Shown here: one piece after another, positions 1 to 6,358 of the stretch
How the letters are laid out: each line of letters begins with the position of its first letter
Numbering within the stretch: the stretch's first letter is position 1
Assembly: GCA_003223895.1 (NCBI GenBank)
Contig: QHXD01000498.1
Coordinates: forward strand, 1,190 to 8,227
Direction of reading: 5' to 3'
DNA: 7,038 bases
From: Acidobacteriota bacterium
GTDB lineage: Bacteria; Acidobacteriota; Terriglobia; 20CM-2-55-15
The notes under the pieces: model-generated
Seen by the model: only the letters and a program-made list of their open reading frames with translations
Database searches by the model: none
What the model was told of the DNA's origin: nothing
Made by a program: the position numbers and the translations under genes

Positions 1-160
1 ATTCCTGAAAATAGGCAGCGTGCCCGATCTCCCACAGAAACGGGTTGATGGTGCGTATCAGCGGCACGCGAAACTGCTCATCGGACAAGTCCCGCACGAG
101 GTCAAGCGTTCGGGCACGAGCATCGATAACCCATTCTTCGAGTTGTGAACCGGGCGCCAT
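1..160 (-). CDS. EgtB/DinB_2-like protein, N-terminal part (runs off the window)
   Basis: Only the first 53 codons are visible, read leftward from ATG at 160. The peptide contains a helix with RARTLDLVRDLSDEQF followed by INPFLWEIGHAAYFQ. The NPxLWExGHxAxFQ pattern is the hallmark of the N-terminal DinB_2 domain in SUMF1/EgtB-type proteins (ergothioneine-synthase-like, non-haem iron). His in EIGH is a likely metal ligand by analogy with EgtB. No strong Shine-Dalgarno sequence is seen before the ATG. The catalytic formylglycine-synthase-like domain would lie outside the window, so EgtB proper cannot be told from related SUMF1/DinB_2 proteins. The family is well supported; the exact function is inferred. 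Confidence 0.72.
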   Translation of the reverse strand, partial: MAPGSQLEEWVIDARARTLDLVRDLSDEQFRVPLIRTINPFLWEIGHAAYFQE

Positions 161-188
161 CGAACTATCTTAGCCCCGGCCGGAAGAA

Positions 189-233
189 TTTTAGCCGCGG
201 ATTACGCGAATTACGCGGAATCCGCGGCTAAAA
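189..233 (-). terminator. Perfect 15-bp inverted repeat, possible terminator or dispersed repeat
   Basis: Arms TTTTAGCCGCGGATT (189-203) and AATCCGCGGCTAAAA (219-233) are exact reverse complements around a 15-nt loop. It begins 4 nt past the porin stop codon, where a terminator is expected for the minus-strand operon. The arms end in A/T runs of four, so a weak U-tract follows the stem. The interior is three near-copies of a 9-mer (ATTACGCGA, ATTACGCGG, AATCCGCGG; 201-227). That makes a mobile or REP-like repeat an alternative reading. Confidence 0.6.
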
Positions 234-237
234 CAAC

Positions 238-1749
238 TCAGAATCGCCGTGTCAACTCCAGATAGCCGAGCATGGCGTTTTGTCCTTCAGGAAAAACGTT
301 GCGAACGACAGCTTTGCCGTTGGCGCGTGCAAGATAGAAAGTTAGCGTCGTCTGCGAATCGAGCTGATAGTCCGCGCTGAAGTCAAACACGTTCGCGAAA
401 CGTTTCTGGCCACCGGATGGACGTCCGGTATATCCGAAAGTTTGTTTCTGGAACGCGCCGCCACCGACGTACCAGAGGTCTCTTCGGCTCGCCAGATTCA
501 ACGAATGCGCTTCGGTACGCAAGGTCCAGTGGCGGTGAGGACTCAGGGTCAATTCTGCAAACCCGTCTTCATTGTTCATCAAATTGTAGAGGGGGAAGCG
601 GGCAAACGGTCGAGGAGTTGGCAGCTCCTGGAAGAACGTCCGGTGGACATCATCGGAAGGATCGTCATCTCCACTTCCGCGGAAATAACCGCCGCGCAGC
701 CACGGTTTGAGCTTCGCGTTTGCCAACTGATAGCCGGCTTCCGCTGCAATGGCGTGCGCCCGGTGATCGATGACGCCCCAACTGCCGGTCTGCACGGCTC
801 CCCAGACCAGCACATCGGCTTTATCGATCCCTGCATCAAATACATGGACGTAGTTTCCGCCCAACGTCGTGATGCCGATCTTGCTGTGGTCGTCGGCGCG
901 GAGCACCAGCGGGCGATTGTCTGTTTTAACCACGTCGCGGCCATCGCGGTAGTAGGTCGCAAAAATCCGTCCCTGGGCTTCGCCAAACGATCGAACGGTC
1001 CTGGTCAATGCCCCATACACGATCTCTACGTTCAGTTCCTTCATTCCACGGACTTGATACACGCCCTCCGTTGGGCGCGCTGCGACGAATGTAAAGTTTG
1101 TGTCCGACGCACCGCGAGAGAAATGGAGTCCGTCCAGACTGCGGCCAACGTGAGTGAAGCCAAAATTACCGATCAGCCGATTCGCGACTCGATCCCGAAT
1201 AACAGAGCCAAGCGCGCCTTCCGGAGTTATTTCCAGCCCGTCCCCGAATTCAAAACGGCCTAAACGAAGATTGCTTGCTTTGTCTCCACCAATATCTTTG
1301 AAGCGGACGAAGCCTTGCTTCAGGAAAACACCGAAGGCGTGATCCGGGTTTGCGGCAAAGTAAGAACCTCCGAAGCCGAGCTGCCCCTGTGGCGGCGGTG
1401 CGATTGCTCTGTCGGGCAGCCCGATCAAGGTCGGTTGAGCCAATTCGAAAAGCCAGTCCTGCGACTTGAATTGCCTGCCGATCGCCAAGCGAAACAGCGA
1501 GGCGCCATAGCCGTATTCAGTATCTCCAGCTTGCGTTTCAAAAAAATGCCAGTCCTCGAAACGAAGTCTGAGGCTGCCGGAAACAGTCCAGCCCGCAATG
1601 TGGATCTGGGTTGCCTGTGGAGTGGATTGCGCAAATGTGGATTGCGACCGAAGCAGCGACGCAACGATTGAAATGAGAAGAAGGTTTCTCGTCTCTACCT
1701 CGGCGGAATCGGCCGCTCGACGACAATCGGCCGCAGTGTAAGCGTCCAC
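238..1749 (-). CDS. Outer-membrane porin, alginate-export-domain-like
   Basis: Predicted outer-membrane beta-barrel of 503 residues. A hydrophobic stretch at about residues 23-33 followed by STFA-Q near 37-41 looks like a Sec signal peptide. The mature part has alternating aromatic strands, a SGSLRLRFEDW start, the LRLGRFEFGDG and IRDRVANRLIGNFGFTHVGRSLDGL segments typical of alginate-export (AlgE-like) porins, and a C-terminal Phe (LTRRF) as in BAM-assembled barrels. The substrate cannot be told. The only usual start codon ahead of the signal peptide is GTG at 1749. It has no clear Shine-Dalgarno sequence, overlaps the upstream redoxin gene by 55 bp and gives an unusually long N-region. Translation is probably coupled to the upstream gene. 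The start is uncertain; the family is fairly sure. Confidence 0.75.
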   Translation of the reverse strand: MDAYTAADCRRAADSAEVETRNLLLISIVASLLRSQSTFAQSTPQATQIHIAGWTVSGSLRLRFEDWHFFETQAGDTEYGYGASLFRLAIGRQFKSQDWLFELAQPTLIGLPDRAIAPPPQGQLGFGGSYFAANPDHAFGVFLKQGFVRFKDIGGDKASNLRLGRFEFGDGLEITPEGALGSVIRDRVANRLIGNFGFTHVGRSLDGLHFSRGASDTNFTFVAARPTEGVYQVRGMKELNVEIVYGALTRTVRSFGEAQGRIFATYYRDGRDVVKTDNRPLVLRADDHSKIGITTLGGNYVHVFDAGIDKADVLVWGAVQTGSWGVIDHRAHAIAAEAGYQLANAKLKPWLRGGYFRGSGDDDPSDDVHRTFFQELPTPRPFARFPLYNLMNNEDGFAELTLSPHRHWTLRTEAHSLNLASRRDLWYVGGGAFQKQTFGYTGRPSGGQKRFANVFDFSADYQLDSQTTLTFYLARANGKAVVRNVFPEGQNAMLGYLELTRRF

Positions 1750-2834
1750 GAAAGCGGAACGGATGCCGGATTGAAGCAGATCTTGTCATCGCAGGCCTGG
1801 TATTCGAGCGTGCCGTTGAGCGTCACCGAATCTTTTCCGCGAAACGCCGCTTGAGCCTGCGCGGTACCTTCAAGGATGACTTCCTGCACGAGTGTGAATG
1901 GCTTCTGATACACCGGGACCCGCTCATTCAAAGGCTTGAAGAAGTAGATCTGCGAAGCCGGATATTTCATTGGCAGCAATCGCACGAACGGTTGCGGCTC
2001 GATCTTCAGTGCGATGACGCGATAGTCCCTGGCGCCTGGCGCGTAGACGTGAATGCCGGAGTGAGGCTGGATCTCGAAAGCCAGCGAGAAGCGGTTTCCC
2101 GGCGCGACGGCTGAGTCGCTCGGGTAGGTCGTTACATCGAGTTGTCCTGTCGAAACCCTGGTACCGGCGATGGGCGCATTATCGCCAAGCCTTGTCATGA
2201 TGCTCGAAACGGTGTTTCGTTCGAAGTAGAAATCCTCGAAGAACCGCGACGTGACGCGGCCCTGCCGGTCGACGATGAAAGTGCCCGGAAACGACATTCC
2301 CACCATGTCCGGTCTCGCCTGGTTCACAGACACATATTTCTGAACCTCGGCCCGAACTGCAGGATCATCCTTATCCGGACCCAGACCCCACTCGGGGACC
2401 GGATTCAAAATGCCGTATTGTTTTATGGTGACGGAACCCGCATCCGACAACAGAGGAAATGTAATGCCGCGTTGTTTGCTGAAAGCGGCCATTATCTCGG
2501 GTGAGTCGTAACTGATGGCTGCCAGGCCAAGCCCTTTGTCCTGAAGTTCCTTTATTCGACTCTGCAGCTCGACGAGCTGTGTCTTGCAGTAAGGTCACCA
2601 ATCCGCCGAACGGACGAAGACCAGCATTGCGCCTTTCGATCCCATGATCGACCGCAGCGTCTGCGTGTTTCCGTTCTGGTCCTTCAGGCTGAAATCCGGA
2701 ATACGCTCGCCGACCTGCGGTCCGAGCTTCGACACATCGATCTTTTGCGGAGATGCTTGCGGTGTACCCCCCTGCATGAGTTGGGCTACGAGGAGCAGCC
2801 CTATCGCGAAACCCGAGTAAGTAAGCAGCTTCAT
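1695..2834 (-). CDS. Selenocysteine-containing redoxin fused to a DsbD N-terminal-like domain
   Basis: Read through the in-frame TGA at 2597-2595, this is one protein of 379 residues. Residues 1-27 form a signal peptide or anchor. Residues about 38-217 are a thioredoxin-fold redoxin (AhpC/TSA-like) with PDFSLKDQNG, VFVRSADW-U80-PYC83, and SFPGTF holding the cis-Pro (about 183). Residues about 230-372 resemble DsbD-N (disulfide bond corrector), with a Cys pair in YQACDDKICF (348 and 353). Related redoxins carry Cys at the TGA position, so the motif is UPYC. A hairpin of bacterial SECIS type lies directly downstream. ATG 2834 has AGGA just upstream. The protein likely acts in the periplasm on thiols or peroxides, with the DsbD-N domain passing electrons. 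A conventional caller would split it at 2595. The alternative is a nonsense mutation. It heads an operon with the porin. Confidence 0.8.
2565..2579 (-). promoter_or_regulatory. Candidate bacterial SECIS hairpin
   Basis: On the mRNA strand CAGCUC (2579-2574), loop GUC (2573-2571) and GAGCUG (2570-2565) form a perfect 6-bp stem. GAC and GUC further out can add a lower stem across a 1x4 internal loop. The apical loop begins 22 nt after the TGA, inside the roughly 16-37 nt window accepted for bacterial SECIS, and starts with G-U as in the SelB-binding loop of E. coli fdhF. SelB binding itself is inferred. Confidence 0.68.
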
Positions 2835-3043
2835 TGAGTCCTAATCTAAGTGTTTACGATACGTAATGACAAGTGAAAGCCGAACGTCTTTCGCCAAGTC
2901 CGGGGAAACCCGGTCTGTAGTCTGGATTATACTCCCCCGACAAGTAGTCCGTGGTAAGAACCGATTTCGGTATTATGATGCGCACTGCCATCCTTACCCC
3001 CGCGATGAGAGCAAAAAAGAACTTTGAAGGGAGGATTGTGTCT
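2835..3043. other. Divergent intergenic region
   Basis: This 209-nt gap lies between the divergently oriented redoxin gene and the small ORF at 3044, so it should hold promoters for both. A TATAAT hexamer reads on the minus strand at 2931-2926, about 92 nt before the redoxin ATG, but no acceptable -35 hexamer lies at 16-18 nt. A small GNRA-loop hairpin, CCGGG-GAAA-CCCGG, sits at 2900-2913 and would be in the redoxin leader. No GTAACC-N16-CGAA element is present here. Confidence 0.4.
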
Positions 3044-3295
3044 ATGAGACGCATTTTAGTGGGTTCGCTGATCACGATTCCGCTGGTATTCATCGCCGGG
3101 GCATTGTTATTAGTCGGGCAAACTCAGACCCTTCCTGCGCCAACGGCGGATCGTGTTGGGTTTCCAACAGGCTACCAGAACAGCACCGATCATTCCGGCA
3201 GTTTTGTCCCTGTATCGATCACATTGAGAGTGCTGCCACTTGGCGGTGAGGCGTCTGACTCACAATTTCTCCGGAGCCATTCCACAGGATTTTAG
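3044..3295 (+). CDS. Small exported protein, possibly a truncated cytochrome P460-like gene
   Basis: Encodes 83 residues from ATG 3044, which has a good GGAGG 9 nt upstream (3030-3034). Residues about 4-24 are one hydrophobic segment (signal peptide or anchor), followed by a Pro-rich stretch and ADRVGFPTGYQN. That last string resembles the beginning of the mature region in exported cytochrome P460-like proteins, from memory of the family. After TGYQN the similarity stops, and no CxxCH haem motif or P460 core follows in any frame before the bufA1 promoter. It may therefore be the 5' remnant of a deleted gene or simply an unrecognised small exported protein. Whether it is expressed is uncertain. 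Confidence 0.45.
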   Translation: MRRILVGSLITIPLVFIAGALLLVGQTQTLPAPTADRVGFPTGYQNSTDHSGSFVPVSITLRVLPLGGEASDSQFLRSHSTGF

Positions 3296-3298
3296 CGA

Positions 3299-3324
3299 GT
3301 AACCTTTTTGTTCGGTCCTCCGAA
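3299..3324 (+). promoter_or_regulatory. SigF-type ECF promoter of the bufferin operon
   Basis: GTAACC (3299-3304) and CGAA (3321-3324) are separated by exactly 16 nt. This matches the GTAACC-N16-CGAA signature I recall for SigF-dependent promoters of Caulobacter, and a SigF/NrsF-like pair is encoded downstream in this window. Transcription would start near 3330, giving a leader of about 73 nt. That leader holds two small stem-loops: TGGCC/GGCCA at 3346-3364 and GGCAT/ATGCC at 3369-3382. Confidence 0.72.
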
Positions 3325-3402
3325 TCTAATAGTGGCGAACTTCTGTGGCCCAAAAGGGAGGCCATTCCGGCATCCCGATGCCAGCCACGCCAGGAGGATT
3401 TG

Positions 3403-3669
3403 ATGAACAAACGTTTTATCGTCGCTGCGGCGTTCGCCGCGGCTATTGCTCCAACCATGCTCTCGGCTCAAAAGCCGGTTCCGGCCCCAAAGAATTTTAA
3501 GGCCGAAAAGTGCTATGGCATTGCCAAAGCCGGTAAGAACGATTGCGCAGCAACAGGAAACAACTCGTGTGGCGGCACATCCAAATTGAACTCCGACCCC
3601 AAGGCATGGATCTATGTGCCGGAAGGTTATTGTGAGCGCATCGTCGGCGGAAGCAAGACTCCGAGATAG
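3403..3669 (+). CDS. bufA1: Bufferin precursor, BufA1 family (DUF2282)
   Basis: An 88-residue exported peptide. A signal peptide covers residues 1-22 (MNKRF, an Ala-rich core, then LSA-Q). The mature part carries four Cys at 37, 48, 56 and 77 in the family pattern KCYGIAKAGKNDC, SCGG and VPEGYC, followed by the IVGGS tail. Members are RiPP precursors whose Cys residues are modified by an MNIO enzyme (BufB) with its partner BufC. The mature product chelates copper in the periplasm. AGGAGG at 3392-3397 lies 5 nt before ATG 3403, which fixes the start. It is the first gene of a four-gene operon behind a SigF-type promoter; bufB follows after about 30 nt. Family assignment is secure. The metal bound here is inferred from relatives. 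Confidence 0.9.
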   Translation: MNKRFIVAAAFAAAIAPTMLSAQKPVPAPKNFKAEKCYGIAKAGKNDCAATGNNSCGGTSKLNSDPKAWIYVPEGYCERIVGGSKTPR

Positions 3670-3700
3670 CAACTGCCGGAGTCTATAGGTGGCCATCTCC

Positions 3701-4494
3701 ATGACATCAGGAATCGGTCTCAGACTTCCGCACATCGCGGAGATGGTTGCCACCTTGCCGCCTGCAGGATGGTTGGAAGTCCATCCGGAAAACTTTCTGG
3801 CAAATCCGCACGCGACGGAGCTCCTCACAGAGTTGTCGCTGCATTACAGGACTTCTGTTCACACCGTTGGCGTCTCGACAGGATCAATCCCATTCTCGTC
3901 TCCGGCCATCTGGCATGGTCCACGCACAATGGTGAATATCTCAACGATCTATTGCCGCTGCCATACGATGAAGAGGCCCTGCGTCTGATCGAGGGGCATA
4001 TACACGAAGTCCAGGATTGTCTGGGGCGTCCGTACTTGATCGAGAACCCGTCCAGTTATGTAGGATTCCGTACATCCGGGATGAGCGAGGTCGAGTTTTT
4101 ATGTGAGCTCGTACGACGAACCGGCTGCAGGCTTTTGTGCGACGTTAGCAACATCTACCTCAGCGCACACAATATGGGCTATGACGCCCATACGTACATC
4201 GATGGCCTTCCCGCGCACGCAATCAGCGAATTGCATCTCGGCGGCTACACTCCCGAAGAAGACGCAGCGAAGCCAGGCGCCGAGCTGTTGATTGATACTC
4301 ACGCGGTCCCGATTGCCGAACCTGCCTGGGATCTGTATGCCTACGCCCTCCGGCGCTTCGGGCCGAAGCCGGTCTTGATCGAATGGGATAACGACCTCCC
4401 TCCGCTCGCGAGATTGCTGGGCGAGGCTGTGCGCGCTCACCAGATCGCAGCGGGAATAATAGTGGCGGAGGCGCGTTGTGCTGCCTCTCGCTGA
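3701..4494 (+). pseudogene. bufB: bufB, MNIO (DUF692) bufferin-modifying enzyme, broken by a frame change
   Basis: BufB proteins are multinuclear non-haem iron oxidases that modify Cys of the bufferin precursor. The N-terminal part reads in the frame of 3701 (GIGLRLPH, GWLEVHPENF, SVHTVGVSTGS to about 3886). The rest reads in another frame from about 3874 (LDRINPILVSGHLAWS, YLNDLLPLPY, LIENPSSY, CDVSNIYLSAHNMGYD, ELHLGGYT, LLIDTHA, LIEWDND) to TGA 4494. Roughly 15-20 residues normally found between the halves are missing, so this is a deletion of non-triplet length, not a one-base slip. Most metal-site motifs survive in the second half. ATG 3701 has AGGTGG 8 nt upstream; GTG 3689, with GGAG 7 nt upstream, is an alternative start. 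The break may be real or an assembly collapse. Confidence 0.85.
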
Positions 4495-5263
4495 GATCCA
4501 GTTGCTTCTGCGTCATGCCGTGGTCACCGGCGATGCTGCCGGTATCGCGCCTCTGCTCACCGGCGGCCTTCATGCCGAGAAGCGCCTCGCCATACATCAG
4601 CGGCATTACGAGACCAGCCTGGTCAACGCACTTCTGGAGAAATTTCCGGCGACAGCCTGGCTTGTGGGAACGACGTTCATGATCGGAGCCGCCAGGCGGT
4701 TTGTGCGCGAGTATCCGCCGAAGGTGCCATGTATCGCGGAATACGGGGTGGGATTTCCCGAATTTCTCGCGCAATCTCCGGCCAACGTCCCCCTGCCGTA
4801 TCTCGGTGGATTCGCGGAACTCGAGTGGCACGTCGGCAGCGTGGCAATTGCGGTCGATCAGCCTGCAGTGGCGCTGCAAGAATTTTACAGTGTAGTTCCG
4901 GCTGACCTGCCGAACATCACGCTGAGACTGCAAGGTGGCGTGCGCTACTTCCAGGCTTCCTGGCCGGTAGACGAGTTGATGAAACTCTACCTGACGGACA
5001 CGGCGCCGGGCCGTTTTCAATTCGAACCTGCCGATGTCTGGATCGAAGTCCGCGGCGCCCGCGGAGAATTCCGGATCAACCGCCTCGATGCCGCCGAGTA
5101 CACGTTTCGTAAGACCGTCCTGGAGGGCCGACCGATTGGCGATGCCGCCGAACGCGCAATGGACGCGAACGCCGCTTTCGACCCGGGCCACGCTCTGACC
5201 GAACTTATTGCCGGCGGTCTGGTCACTGCACTTTCGCGACGTGCACAGGGAGAAGAACCATGA
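4478..5263 (+). CDS. bufC: BufC, DUF2063 partner protein of the bufferin-modifying enzyme
   Basis: A 261-residue cytoplasmic protein. The N-terminal DUF2063 domain (about 5-95) shows RLAIHQRHYETSLVNALLEK, FPATAWLVG and PPKVPCIAEYG-FPEFL, all hallmarks of the family. LPYL and ELEWHVG follow, then a C-terminal domain (about 130-245). BufC-type proteins pair with the DUF692 oxidase, by analogy with MbnC and TglB, and help present the precursor peptide. The start is GTG 4478 with GGAGG at 4467-4471, 6 nt upstream. It overlaps the bufB end by 17 bp and its stop overlaps the bufD ATG by 4 bp, both signs of translational coupling. It is intact, although bufB is broken. Confidence 0.88.
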   Translation: MLPLAEIQLLLRHAVVTGDAAGIAPLLTGGLHAEKRLAIHQRHYETSLVNALLEKFPATAWLVGTTFMIGAARRFVREYPPKVPCIAEYGVGFPEFLAQSPANVPLPYLGGFAELEWHVGSVAIAVDQPAVALQEFYSVVPADLPNITLRLQGGVRYFQASWPVDELMKLYLTDTAPGRFQFEPADVWIEVRGARGEFRINRLDAAEYTFRKTVLEGRPIGDAAERAMDANAAFDPGHALTELIAGGLVTALSRRAQGEEP

Positions 5264-5709
5264 CGGCAGAAGCCTGGGCGCCACGATGGTTCGTCTCGGC
5301 ACGCGAATGGCTTGGCCGGTTCCCGCTCTCGATCCTCCAGCTTGGGATGAGAGTTGGAGTCGGACTGGTGTTCTTTAATGCCGGCCTGCTGAAGTACAAC
5401 TCGTTTGAATTCGCCGTCAAGCTCTTTGAAGACGAATACAAAGTGCCGGTCCTCGATCCCGCCGTCGCGGCACGTCTGGCCATGTTCAACGAACTCACCT
5501 TCCCGGTTTTCCTTTTCCTTGGCCTGGCGACCCGCTTCGCCACGCTCCCCTTACTTGGGATGATCTCGGTGATCCAGATCTTTGTGTACCCAAATGCATG
5601 GCCGGACCACGTGTTCTGGGGATCGAATCTAATCTTCCTGCTGACTCGTGGACCAGGGGCACTGTCGCTCGACTACCTTATTGAGCGTTATTTCGCGAAG
5701 CGCGGGTGA
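5260..5709 (+). CDS. bufD: BufD, DoxX-family membrane protein
   Basis: A 149-residue inner-membrane protein with four hydrophobic segments at about 22-42, 73-91, 93-110 and 118-135. It shows DoxX-type motifs: LRVG-like MRVGVGLVFFNAGLLKY, NELTFPVFLFLGLATR, then a Trp-Pro-Asp-His loop. DoxX proteins are the usual last gene of bufferin operons. A role in redox or electron supply, or in handling the modified peptide, is suspected but not established. The start overlaps the bufC stop as ATGA, with AGGGAGAAG upstream as ribosome binding site. Its 3' end runs 32 bp into the convergent nrsF-like gene, and no terminator is visible. Confidence 0.86.
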   Translation: MTAEAWAPRWFVSAREWLGRFPLSILQLGMRVGVGLVFFNAGLLKYNSFEFAVKLFEDEYKVPVLDPAVAARLAMFNELTFPVFLFLGLATRFATLPLLGMISVIQIFVYPNAWPDHVFWGSNLIFLLTRGPGALSLDYLIERYFAKRG

Positions 5710-6358
5710 GCAATCTCCAATCGAACATGTAATGGCCTGTCCCGCCTGCCAGAGCCGACAGTATCAAGACGCCGCCCACGTGCCAGACCAGCATCATCAC
5801 ACTGACATCTTCGGGATGGACGAGGCGCAAAGCGAAGTTTCCGATTCCAGCCGCTGCCAGACCTGCGATCGCCGCGGTGAAACGCGGAGTAAGCGGGGCG
5901 CCACGGCGGAGCATCACAACCATGGCGAAGCCAGGTACAGCGCCGAACAACAGAATGAAGAGAAAACACAATGGATCATGTGGCAGCAATAACGCCTGAA
6001 CCCCATGCCTCGCGAGATCCTGGAAGCAGCCCTGGCCCAGGCTTGCAAACCAGGCAGTGAGCGGCAGCAGTGGCAGCAGAAGTAATCTGCGGCTGTAGCC
6101 GGGAATTATGGTGGCAAATGCCGCCACGGCAGCCGCGAGGCCGGCTAGTACTGCGGAGAACTGCTCCATTACAAATCGAGTATCCAGGACCATCGCCGAA
6201 AGATGCTGATGCGGCGTCATCATGAGCATCACGATGACAATATAAGGAAGGGAAACGGCGAGCCAAACGGCTGTCCTGATCCACGGATTTGGAAGCGGCC
6301 GGACGGGCTCCAAGTTCTGCGCCAGGCTCCGAATGAGTCCTTCAGTGTCCTTAATCAT
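5678..6358 (-). CDS. nrsF: NrsF-like (DUF1109) membrane anti-sigma factor
   Basis: A 226-residue protein with a short cytoplasmic N-terminus (MIKDTEGLIRSLAQNLEPV) and six hydrophobic segments at about 28-48, 63-86, 91-109, 129-150, 158-178 and 187-207, the DUF1109 layout. In Caulobacter, NrsF holds SigF inactive at the membrane and releases it under chromate, cadmium or other stress through two conserved Cys. Here C131 (HDPLCFLF) fits the first site. The usual HCPE motif reads VHPED, with H181 where the second Cys is expected; C111 is an extra Cys. Its ATG overlaps the sigma stop (ATGATTAA, 8 bp), so the two are translationally coupled. Family good; the sensing mechanism is inferred. Confidence 0.85.
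   Translation of the reverse strand: MIKDTEGLIRSLAQNLEPVRPLPNPWIRTAVWLAVSLPYIVIVMLMMTPHQHLSAMVLDTRFVMEQFSAVLAGLAAAVAAFATIIPGYSRRLLLLPLLPLTAWFASLGQGCFQDLARHGVQALLLPHDPLCFLFILLFGAVPGFAMVVMLRRGAPLTPRFTAAIAGLAAAGIGNFALRLVHPEDVSVMMLVWHVGGVLILSALAGGTGHYMFDWRLLTRASRNNAQ

Noticed and set aside
442..1263. Long plus-strand open frame of 273 codons opposite the porin
   Set aside because: It is antisense to a gene with clear porin features and has no recognisable domain.
1695..2492. The DsbD-N half as a separate gene starting at ATG 2492
   Set aside because: The ATG lies inside the redoxin domain, with no Shine-Dalgarno sequence. Coding continues upstream to the TGA without break.
2926..2954. TATAAT on the minus strand as a sigma-70 promoter for the redoxin gene
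   Set aside because: The -10 hexamer is perfect, but the sequence at 16-18 nt upstream (CCACGG and neighbours) is not a -35 hexamer and there is no extended -10.
3292..3828. Minus-strand open frame of 178 codons over bufA1 and the bufB start
   Set aside because: It opposes a clear signal peptide, Cys pattern and ribosome binding site on the plus strand.
3327..4468. Repeated string TAATAGTGGCG at about 3327 and 4458
   Set aside because: An 11-nt match between a leader and a coding end, without further similarity, is likely chance.
4223..5302. Long minus-strand open frame of 359 codons opposite bufB-bufC
   Set aside because: Its sequence is Arg/Gly-rich and without motifs, and both overlapped plus-strand genes are well-supported families.
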